From contig MLAK01000719.1 in the NCBI GenBank assembly GCA_001839685.1, positions 4,242 to 68,241 of the forward strand: DNA of 64,000 nucleotides, written 5' to 3'. The first letter of the stretch is position 1. Every line of letters starts with the position of its first letter. Positions 1-7,360 of the stretch are shown here, in pieces. Origin of the DNA: Tritrichomonas foetus. Lineage: Eukaryota; Parabasalia; Tritrichomonadida; Tritrichomonadidae. The notes under the pieces are model-generated. The model worked only from the letters and a program-made list of their open reading frames with translations, was not told the origin of the DNA and did no database searches. The position numbers and the translations under genes were made by a program.

Positions 1-161
1 TTCTTTCTTTATTTTCTTTCTTTCTTTCTTTATTTTCTTTCTTTCTTTTTTTAGTTTCTTTCTTTGTTTCTTTAGTTTATTTCTTTCTTTCTTTAGTTTC
101 TTTCTTTCTTTCTTTAGCTTCATTCTTTCTTTAGCTTTATTCTTTCTTTAACTTCTTTCCT
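1..161. repeat. (CTTT)n pyrimidine microsatellite
   Basis: Nearly pure TTTC/CTTT tetranucleotide repeats on the + strand, interrupted by TTTA and AGTT or AGCT variants and degenerating towards position 160. It lies just beyond the 3' end of the RNF113-like gene on the opposite strand and extends off the left edge of the window. Simple-sequence DNA; no coding potential seen. Confidence 0.9.
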
Positions 162-265
162 TGAAGAAAATCAAAAGAAATTAAAAATAAACATTCAATT
201 TATTTTACTAATTAAAATAAATACACACAAGAAACAAAAAAAGCATAAAATTTGATCACTTTTGC

Positions 266-940
266 CTATTTTGGAGCAGTATTAAAAATTCCATCGGTAT
301 CTTTTCCACAAATTGCACATGTTGGATCTGTGAGATATCTTTTCATTGCACACGTGCTACAAAATTGATGCTCACATTTGGTGATTATTGGGTCTTTTAA
401 TAATTTGTGGCAAATTTGACAAACGTCAGGTTCAAGAGTGACAATTTTTTTTCTTCTTCTTTCAAATTCTTTTCTCTGCTCTGTTTCCATGTGGGCTTTC
501 CAAGCGTTCCTCGTGTCCATCTGGGATGTTGAAGGTGTATCTTCACGGGTATGATAATATTTACAAGCGCCACCCCACGTGCAGTATCCGGTATCACGGA
601 AATCTTTACAGATTGGAATTTGCTGGTCGATCGTGAATTCGATTTTTCGCCATCCGTTGTTGCGTGAAGCGTCATGCGATTCAACTCGGCCATCGGCTGG
701 CTCTTCAGCTTTTTGATGGAGGAGTTTTAAGTCTTTCTCAGGAGCTTTCTTTTCTTTGGCGGCTTTATCGGACATAACCGAAATTGCTTTACCTGATATT
801 AGCGATTTTGATTTTGAAGAAGGATTGATGCGGGATAAGTCAAGCGTTTCTATTGATTCATTAACGTCGTTAATTGATTCGAGCTGTGTTGGAGTTGGAA
901 CTTTTGCTGAACTATCACCAGTTTTAGTTCTTTTCCGCAT
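266..940 (-). CDS. CCCH + RING zinc-finger protein, RNF113/Cwc24-like splicing factor
   Basis: The 224-aa product has a CCCH zinc finger (C-x8-C-x5-C-x3-H, in ICKDFRDTGYCTWGGACKYY and the following His) and a C-terminal C3HC4 RING (CQIC, CEHQFC, CAIC). This order and spacing match the RNF113A/Cwc24 family, spliceosome-associated proteins, some with E3 ligase activity. The ending GIFN-TAPK resembles the family's GVFNPA tail but the protein stops there, so it is shorter than human RNF113A. The N-terminal half is low-complexity, Ser/Lys-rich and poorly conserved, as is usual for the family. I start at the first ATG (MRKRTK); the frame extends eight codons further only to a TTG. Function in pre-mRNA splicing is inferred from family membership. 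Confidence 0.85.
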   Translation of the reverse strand: MRKRTKTGDSSAKVPTPTQLESINDVNESIETLDLSRINPSSKSKSLISGKAISVMSDKAAKEKKAPEKDLKLLHQKAEEPADGRVESHDASRNNGWRKIEFTIDQQIPICKDFRDTGYCTWGGACKYYHTREDTPSTSQMDTRNAWKAHMETEQRKEFERRRKKIVTLEPDVCQICHKLLKDPIITKCEHQFCSTCAMKRYLTDPTCAICGKDTDGIFNTAPK

Positions 941-1317
941 TTCTCTGAAGAAAGATTGAATCAATATTTAGCCACCAATTATAAACAGAAAATCACAGAA
1001 AAATATTTTCAAATTCAATGAAAATATATACATGACATGTATACTTTTTAAGATTGTCGAATAAATTTTGTCATGAATGTCATTTTTTTTTTGTTTTACA
1101 AACCAAGATTTTATGTGATAAAAAGCCATTCAAAGAGAACTACATCAAATCCAATATTGTGAGAATAATTACTACCTATGATGTTTTAGTGTTCAAGTCG
1201 AAGCGTAAATTCATTGAAGATAAAAAATGTAGATGAAAGACATCAGATTGAAATTAAGTGGTAAAACATCATTTTAATAAAAAATGTATTTAATTTAACT
1301 TTTATACCAGATAATTT
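941..1317. other. intergenic, no gene seen
   Basis: Between the RNF113-like start and the end of the Pmp-like gene. It holds a 17-nt palindrome with a single-base centre (TATACATGACATGTATA, 1027-1043) and A/T-rich DNA. A 60-codon frame on the + strand begins with TTG and shows no recognisable protein signal, so it is not called. Confidence 0.6.
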
Positions 1318-2517
1318 TTATGCAGCATTGATAATTAATTCATTATTGTCTGCCTCTTTCTTCCTCTTGCAGAATGCGTGAATAATAACAATTATAAATG
1401 CTCCAATTAAACATCCCGCAATAACCACACCAACGACAACCTGAACAGCTAATTTTGGTGGTGACCAGGTATAGTAGCTATGTGCCCAGCATCCTTTTGT
1501 GATTACGTATTCGAGATCAATTGGATCTTCTTTCGAATTGAATTTGCAGTCAACTTTTGTTGCAGATGCAGGAACTTTTGATTCTTCTTTATCGAAGAAG
1601 CATCCAGTTAGTGTGAGTGTTGATCCATCTGATAATTCGAAGTAGTTATCACAGTTTGAATCAACAAAATGAAAATTGGAAATAACCACATCAAATTGGT
1701 CAATTTTTATCAGAATTGGCGCGTTGCATCCAATTAAATTGCTTTCATTAATTTCATCAACTTTTTGTGCTTGGCTGAGAATGAGAATGGCCTGTGAAGC
1801 AGTATTATTTTGAAGGGTGAGATGGGTTAACCCTAAAAAGTGAGTGGTCTGTAAAAATAACACACTTCCTGATAAAACAACAGATGTGATATTATTTGAT
1901 GATGAAATAATATCAGGTGCATCTGCATATATGACTAAATCGGAATTAGAGCCTTCAGAGTAGTCAATGAAGCATCCTTCAAAAGTGAAGTTGTAATCGG
2001 AATTGGGCGCATAAACGGCAGTTCCAATACGAGCCGAGCAGCCGCTGAAACATCCCTGCGTGAAGTTAATCTGTGGTACGATACTGAAAATAGCTCCACC
2101 TTTATTGTTTGCCGAACAATTCGAAAAAACAGTAAAATTGCATACAAAAAACGTGTCTGAGATCACAAAAATAGCACCACCGTCATATTCCGCTTTGCAA
2201 TCGAAGAATTTCATTTCATTGACTGACAAATTTGCTGCTGGCGAATAATTTGTATGATTATCTGTGATATCATAACGATAAAGTTGAAGTTCACCAATTC
2301 GAATAGCACTATTCAAAAAGTGAGTCATTGTGGAACGAGAGAATTGTGCCGAAATTTGACTTTTGTAGGAGGCGAAAAAGGGATTTAGAAAATGACTAAA
2401 TGAAGACGAATCGAGATGAAATTGTAAAGGTTTGGATATTGTTGATGCCTGTAAAAATGACGATGCAGACGAAAGACTCGAGAGGTAAAGAGCGGCAACT
2501 GTCAAGTTACCAAGCAT
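1318..2517 (-). CDS. Pmp-like surface protein, single-pass membrane
   Basis: The 399-aa product looks like a type I surface protein. Its N-terminus is moderately hydrophobic (a possible weak signal sequence). The body is rich in Asn, Ser, Cys and N-x-S/T sites. It contains two GGAI motifs (residues 113-116 and 140-143) in a region with the F-x-x-N/C-type turns of right-handed beta-helix 'polymorphic membrane protein' repeats, named from Chlamydia Pmp and known to be expanded in Trichomonas vaginalis. A strong transmembrane helix at about 357-380 is followed by a basic stop-transfer (CKRKKE) and a short tail. The start is a true ATG. The role, such as host or surface contact, is inference. Other copies of the family cannot be assessed from this window. 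Confidence 0.7.
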   Translation of the reverse strand: MLGNLTVAALYLSSLSSASSFLQASTISKPLQFHLDSSSFSHFLNPFFASYKSQISAQFSRSTMTHFLNSAIRIGELQLYRYDITDNHTNYSPAANLSVNEMKFFDCKAEYDGGAIFVISDTFFVCNFTVFSNCSANNKGGAIFSIVPQINFTQGCFSGCSARIGTAVYAPNSDYNFTFEGCFIDYSEGSNSDLVIYADAPDIISSSNNITSVVLSGSVLFLQTTHFLGLTHLTLQNNTASQAILILSQAQKVDEINESNLIGCNAPILIKIDQFDVVISNFHFVDSNCDNYFELSDGSTLTLTGCFFDKEESKVPASATKVDCKFNSKEDPIDLEYVITKGCWAHSYYTWSPPKLAVQVVVGVVIAGCLIGAFIIVIIHAFCKRKKEADNNELIINAA

Positions 2518-2521
2518 TGTC

Positions 2522-2544
2522 GATTTAAATAGATGTATACAAAC
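2522..2544. repeat. left arm of 23-bp inverted repeat
   Basis: These bases are the exact reverse complement of 3614-3636. The arm lies 4 bp upstream of the Pmp-like ATG, so it occupies the promoter/5' leader of that gene. It contains GTATAC and ATTTAAAT palindromes. Confidence 0.85.
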
Positions 2545-3613
2545 TAACTAGCTCTAGATGTAGAAGACTATTGAGAGATCTAAATGAATAATTGTTGATA
2601 TTATTGTCATCTAAAAAATATTTAATTGTAATCCTATTAATAATATATAAATATTATAATTTAAAAATCAAGATACAGAGAAAACCAAATCCAAAAAAAA
2701 ATTGTGAGAAAAAAATAAACCCCACAGAAATTTCTGAGAATTATTGAGATAAAAAGTGATTTTATAGCATTAATATCTTGATTATTTCTTATCATAAATC
2801 GTGCTTTTTATTATCATATGACCCTCCATCGAAAATTATAATGTTTTCCAAAATACAAAAATGAAGTATAAAAAAAATATTAATAATTTTGATATAAATA
2901 AAAAAAATTTAGGCATCAATGAGAAGATTACGAATGTTTTGCCATCTAAATGGCGAGTCATCAGAAAATTCACTTGGCATCGAGTCTGGAAAAAAACATA
3001 TTGGATTCCATTTTTCTTGATTTGGTCTTTCAATCGTTGTATCTGTATCCCTGCTTGAGAATGTGCTGTTGAGGACTGCCAGTCTATTTTCTTCATATAC
3101 TAAAATTTTATGACAGAAAAGATTTCAATACATTCATATTTGTCAAATGGAAATTGAATTAATTCAACATCACTGAGTTAAAACTATCAAAATTTTCGCG
3201 ATTTTTAATTAAAAATCGATAGAAGAAGTGTAAATAGAATTATGGGAAGCAGTATTATAATCTTTGTGATTCTTGGAAAAAAAGCTTCTCACAATTTTTT
3301 TTTAGGCTTCCTCCAAAATCGCTCTTTTTTCGGTTTAATTGTTGCAAAATTTCAAAACTATGAATAAATATGGCTCATAACTATAAAAAATAGATTTAAC
3401 AATTGACTGAAAGACTTATCACCAGAAAACTGAAACAATAGCTTCTTCAGAATCATTTTCGAAATATTTTGGAATTCGGCCATTTGCGAAGTTTGCGATA
3501 AGGGAAATTTTCGTCATTCTTTTAGCTATTTGGGTTTTGATTTTTGACTGATGGNATTAAGTAATACTGATGNTAAGNATCANTTNAGTNATTTCGTACG
3601 TTAAGACTATTTG

Positions 3614-3636
3614 GTTTGTATACATCTATTTAAATC
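3614..3636. repeat. right arm of 23-bp inverted repeat
   Basis: Exact reverse complement of 2522-2544, about 1.1 kb away, and only 23 bp after the last ambiguous base. It is in the orientation of a leader for a + strand gene, but no GGAI-type ORF follows it. It may be the remnant of a second Pmp-type promoter, or an assembly effect. Confidence 0.85.
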
Positions 3637-4360
3637 ACGATTTTGAATGATTGATCGAAAAAAATTAAATGATTTACATGTAATTTTCTGATAAATAATT
3701 CAAATCCACTGAAAATTGTGAATTGATATGATTTCGTATTCAAGATCACTCTGTATTGAATGATGAACTTATTCTCATCATGTCATATTTCACAGGAAGA
3801 TTAAAATAATCATAGGAAAGAAAATGGTCGAATTCTTTTCAAAATGAAAATGTTCCATCAAAATTCTTTATATAAAATATGACCAATGAAATCCATCATA
3901 CCCTCCATTTCAACCTTGTAATGACCAACTACTTGACCATTAAAATTGATTATATTAAAGCTGATTATGGCCATAAAATTTAAGGAGATTTATCATCCAA
4001 AAGGAAAAAAGTCTATTTTGGCAACTTTGATCAAAATTTAACTGAAATTATTTTAGAATTGATCATCCAAAACAAGCTGTAGTAAAATGTTTATAAATAT
4101 ATGAAGCCCATAAGGAATATGTGCTCAAATGAATTGTCATAAAATGTATTATATTTTTTTGTGTAGATGTTTCATCAAAAAAAAAGTTTTTTTTTGTTTT
4201 CACAAAGTCACACCTGTGAGCTTGAATCAATTAAAGTTATGTGATTTTTTTCATTTTGTTTTCCAAGAAGAAATCACATTGATGAGTTTCAATCAATTTG
4301 TAATGATAATCACCAAAAAGTCTGGAAAATTTAAGTAATATAACATTTTTATAAACATAA

Positions 4361-5413
4361 TTAGTGTCGCCATCCAAATAAAAATATTTTTCTTGGCTCG
4401 GGTAGAACAATTTGTGCTTTTCTCGATCGTATTTGCCTTTCGTTTCCACGTTGATACTTAGCTGCAGTGTGAGCCAAATACACGCTTGGAAGAGGTCTGT
4501 GAATTGACGCTTCTTCATCCCAGTCAAAAAGTCCATCATATACATATCCTTTTTTAATAAACAACGAATTGAATATTTGACGAACCCAATGATACCTTGG
4601 TGTTTCATCAAATCGCATTCTCCTGACTACTTCAATGAACGTTTTGAACTCTTTTGGTAGTCCTGCACATAACATGTCAGGTGACGTTTGAATTTTCATT
4701 TGGGTGATTTTTTCATTCCTTTCCTCAACTGATTTGACTTTAAATCCTTGCCATGGCAAATTTCCTCTCAAAAAACGTATCAAAACATACGCAATGCTTT
4801 CTAAATCATCACGACGGCTCTGCTGGTCACCTAAATGGGTATTAATCGATACATAATAAGCAGTGCCAACAAGACCATTGTTATTCGTATACATCATGTG
4901 CTCGTGCGTTCTTGGATCAATGTATACGGTTGATACACCATAATCAATCAAAAAAACTCGATTTCTGAGTTTTCCATGTCCAACCAAAAAATTCTGTGGT
5001 TTTATATCACGATGCAAAATTCCGCAACTATGCACATATTCGATGATTCGCAGCATTTGGTCGGCTATCATTAAAACTGTCTTCAAAGAAAATTTTCGAC
5101 CACATCTCTTAAAAAGTGACTCGAGTGATGGTCCCATTTTGTCCATCGCCAAAATTCGACTTTTATTGTAATCAAACAAGCCATAGGTGGTTGGAATATT
5201 GGCCATACCTTCTAGCGTCTTGTAGTGTTTGTATTCGTTTGGAAGTTGCGGATTCGTTGCGGCGCCGGTTTCGAATTTTAATGCGACGATTCTTTGCGTT
5301 TGTAAATCTTCGGCTTCATATACATCGCCGAAGGCACCACCCCCGAGGTGTTTCCGAATAATGAATCGATTAATAATAGTCTGCCCAATTAATTCGGTGG
5401 GCTTTGATGCCAT
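4361..5413 (-). CDS. casein kinase 1-family protein kinase
   Basis: This 350-aa Ser/Thr kinase is of CK1 type. The glycine-rich loop GGGAFGDVYEA is at 24-34 and the catalytic Lys in ALKFE is at 46. HRDIKPQN is at 134-141 with catalytic Asp136. LIDYGVS follows at about 155-161, so the usual DFG reads DYG. The activation region with GTAYYVSINTH replaces the APE motif, as is typical of CK1 (which has SIN instead). The region after about 300 is short. The longer open frame has 48 extra codons, but MASKPTEL is preceded 23 bp upstream by TCACTTTTTGAG, which I read as the initiator, so the start is placed at this ATG. Substrates are unknown. Confidence 0.9.
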   Translation of the reverse strand: MASKPTELIGQTIINRFIIRKHLGGGAFGDVYEAEDLQTQRIVALKFETGAATNPQLPNEYKHYKTLEGMANIPTTYGLFDYNKSRILAMDKMGPSLESLFKRCGRKFSLKTVLMIADQMLRIIEYVHSCGILHRDIKPQNFLVGHGKLRNRVFLIDYGVSTVYIDPRTHEHMMYTNNNGLVGTAYYVSINTHLGDQQSRRDDLESIAYVLIRFLRGNLPWQGFKVKSVEERNEKITQMKIQTSPDMLCAGLPKEFKTFIEVVRRMRFDETPRYHWVRQIFNSLFIKKGYVYDGLFDWDEEASIHRPLPSVYLAHTAAKYQRGNERQIRSRKAQIVLPEPRKIFLFGWRH

Positions 5414-5435
5414 GAAAAAAATAACGATTATTTCC

Positions 5436-5447
5436 CTCAAAAAGTGA
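5436..5447 (-). promoter_or_regulatory. initiator-like element TCACTTTTTGAG
   Basis: It fits the trichomonad initiator consensus TCA-Py-(T/A) and lies 23 bp upstream of the CK1 ATG. A TAACGAT (+ strand 5422-5428), resembling Myb sites of trichomonad promoters, lies between it and the start. Confidence 0.5.
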
Positions 5448-5592
5448 ATAATTTGGTTATTTTTGAAAGCACCAAAGATAATAATGCATTCAATTCCTTT
5501 AAAATCATTCTCATTTTTTGAATTGTTTTTGAAAGACAGGCGATGAACACTATTCAAATATCTGATCTGAATAGTTTATTCTTTGAAATTAA

Positions 5593-6006
5593 ATGATACA
5601 TTTAATAATTCTAAGTATACACGGTCGATGTAAAATCAATAAACCTATCAAAGTGATAACAAATAAAATGATTTTCTTAATATTTTTTGACCATTTGGTT
5701 TTGGCGGCACCTCTAACAGCATATGATAAAAATATACGAGACTATATGGTCAAAAATGAATTATTCAAAATTCTTGGAAATCCGGGTGCTCAAGATGTAT
5801 TTCAAACATATTTGTACCGTTTAGAACATTCGACAAATAATGATAATGATAACAATTTCAATCTAGATAGAAATATAATGGATCTACAGAAATTCTTCAA
5901 AACACAAAATTCCATAAATCATATGAATAAATTTAGGAAACATCATAAATCTAAAAAAGAAACAGTCAGGAAACATAAAAAATTTAATAAATATAGATTC
6001 AAGTAA
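5593..6006 (+). CDS. small basic protein, possibly secreted (hypothetical)
   Basis: An open frame of 137 codons with an ATG start. A second in-frame ATG at 5668 begins MIFLIFFDHLVLAAPLTA, which looks like a signal peptide with a plausible cleavage near AA-P; starting there gives 112 aa. The middle is Asn/Asp-rich, and the last 30 residues are rich in Lys, His and Arg (HKSKKETVRKHKKFNKYRFK). I do not recognise a family. It is divergently placed from the CK1 gene. No clear initiator was seen next to either ATG, so this could be a chance frame. Confidence 0.35.
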   Translation: MIHLIILSIHGRCKINKPIKVITNKMIFLIFFDHLVLAAPLTAYDKNIRDYMVKNELFKILGNPGAQDVFQTYLYRLEHSTNNDNDNNFNLDRNIMDLQKFFKTQNSINHMNKFRKHHKSKKETVRKHKKFNKYRFK

Positions 6007-6247
6007 ATTCTTTCAAAATAAAATAAATACTTTTGGAAATAGATCAGCAAATTAAATATCCATTTTTTCTTTCTATTTTTTTTTATCAACATCATTTACT
6101 GTTCACCTTTGTATAGCAAAATAAGAGTTATTCATTGTTTAATACATTTAAAATTGACTTGCAATTCATTCAACATCAAAAGAAATATGATTTCATATAA
6201 CATGTCTATTCAGTCGATTAAATTCTCAAAATCTTGATCGAAGAAAA

Positions 6248-6255
6248 TCATTTTC
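6248..6255 (+). promoter_or_regulatory. initiator-like TCATTTTC
   Basis: TCATTTTC lies about 7 bp before the Qa-SNARE ATG; the same octamer abuts the ATG of the C2-domain gene at 10108. It matches TCA-Py-(T/A). Confidence 0.4.
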
Positions 6256-6262
6256 GAGTTAG

Positions 6263-7048
6263 ATGAACAGAACGTCAGAATTTTTTAAATACTTAAAGCA
6301 AGAACGACAGTCTTCAGAACAACCGAAAATTTCACAGACCCGAAAACAGACACCTTTTTCAGATGGTGCTCAAGATGTTAATCGTAGGCTTATCCATGCA
6401 TCAGAAACGATTAGTACACTTCGCTCATTAGTAAAAGGTGGAAATATTCTCGGACAAGATGATATTCAAATTCAAGAGCTTATTGTTAATCTCAATAAAG
6501 AATTAGGAATTATCGACCAAAGAATTAAAGACGTCGAAAAAATGAAGTCACAGCCACAGCACGCAGCAAATGTTGCCCAAGCGCTTCGCAGAAACCTTGC
6601 AATGGTGACGGAAGATTTCAAATCAGTTATTCAAGAAAGGAGTGAAATTATTCAAAAATTGACAGAAAGACGAAAAAATATCGGAACAGCTTCATCATCG
6701 CCTGCTGCATTTGCAACATTATATGGAAATGGTGACGAGGTTGAAATTCCAATGCAAGGACAGGCCTTAATCGAGCAGCAAAGAGAAAGATATGACATGG
6801 TTAGAAACGTAGAGCAATCAATTACCGAAATTTTAGATATGCTTGTCAAACTCTCGGAAATTATTGCATCTCATGATTATGAAATTGATAGAATTGACCA
6901 ATTTGCAACAGAAACTATGGATGGAATAGAAAAAGGACATTCAGAACTAATCAAGTACTTTGACAAAGTTAAGAGTAATAAGTGCTTGATGCTGAAGATT
7001 TTTGCAATTTTGATTTTCTTTGCAATCATTTTTATTTTAATTATTTAG
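6263..7048 (+). CDS. syntaxin-5/Sed5-like Qa-SNARE with His at the zero layer
   Basis: A 261-aa tail-anchored SNARE. The N-terminus NRTSEFFKYLKQ matches the D/N-R-T-x-E-F peptide by which syntaxin 5/Sed5 binds the SM protein Sly1. Helical (Habc-like) sequence follows at about 38-135. The SNARE motif runs from about 170 to 238 (EQQRERYDMVRNVEQSITEI onward), and the C-terminal anchor (LMLKIFAILIFFAIIFILII) at 242-261. Family role: ER-Golgi and intra-Golgi fusion. Aligning IASHDYEIDRID with syntaxin 1 (ESQGEMIDRIE) and syntaxin 5 (KEQEETIQRID) places His204 (codon CAT at 6872-6874) at the ionic zero layer instead of Gln. Assignment to Qa is firm; the syntaxin-5 subtype is likely. Confidence 0.88.
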   Translation: MNRTSEFFKYLKQERQSSEQPKISQTRKQTPFSDGAQDVNRRLIHASETISTLRSLVKGGNILGQDDIQIQELIVNLNKELGIIDQRIKDVEKMKSQPQHAANVAQALRRNLAMVTEDFKSVIQERSEIIQKLTERRKNIGTASSSPAAFATLYGNGDEVEIPMQGQALIEQQRERYDMVRNVEQSITEILDMLVKLSEIIASHDYEIDRIDQFATETMDGIEKGHSELIKYFDKVKSNKCLMLKIFAILIFFAIIFILII

Positions 7049-7140
7049 AAATGTAAATGAATTATATAAACAATATTTATATTAACTCTACCAGGTAGTA
7101 CCTATAATAATACTTCTTCATTTTCTTTTCATTATTTTAT

Positions 7141-7230
7141 AGTGTGAGAATCATTCACAGTGTGGGATTCATTCACAGTGTGAGAATCATTCACAGTGTG
7201 AGATTCATTCACAGTGTGAGATTCATTCAC
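7141..7230. repeat. 18-bp minisatellite, five copies
   Basis: Five contiguous 18-bp units of consensus AGTGTGAGATTCATTCAC with one- or two-base differences. The array ends in the hyphenated palindrome TTCATTCAC-A-GTGAATGAA at 7222-7240. It sits between the convergent 3' ends of the Qa-SNARE gene (+) and the coiled-coil gene (-). Confidence 0.95.
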
Positions 7231-7360
7231 AGTGAATGAACAGAATAGATTCATTTTTTCTTGCCTATAATTGTTGAAAGTAATTAAAAGTATATTTTGC
7301 TAATTAACACTAAAAGCAAAATTTAACATAAATGATATAATTATAATATAATTATAAAAT

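Larger units (their letters stand above)
2518..4360. other. gene-poor A/T-rich interval with ambiguous bases
   Basis: This 1.84-kb stretch is unusually long for the window. It holds one arm of a 23-bp inverted repeat at 2522-2544 and the other at 3614-3636. Six ambiguous bases (n) lie between 3555 and 3590, just before the right arm. Short frames at 2836-3096 and 4129-4338 have no recognisable homology or composition bias and are not called. No RNA gene was recognised. Confidence 0.6.

Noticed and set aside
1054..1236. 60-codon + strand ORF
   Set aside because: Opens with TTG, low complexity, no recognisable signal.
2836..3096. 86-codon - strand ORF (MKKIDWQSSTAHSQ...)
   Set aside because: The N-terminal half looks slightly protein-like, but the rest is poly-Phe/Ile from A/T runs; it is possibly a decayed fragment and cannot be supported.
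4129..4338. 69-codon + strand ORF
   Set aside because: Overlaps the 3' region of the CK1 gene; composition follows poly-T runs; no support.
5414..5557. 48-codon N-terminal extension of CK1
   Set aside because: The kinase fold begins after MASKPTEL, and an initiator-like TCACTTTTT lies inside the extension, so it is read as 5' leader.
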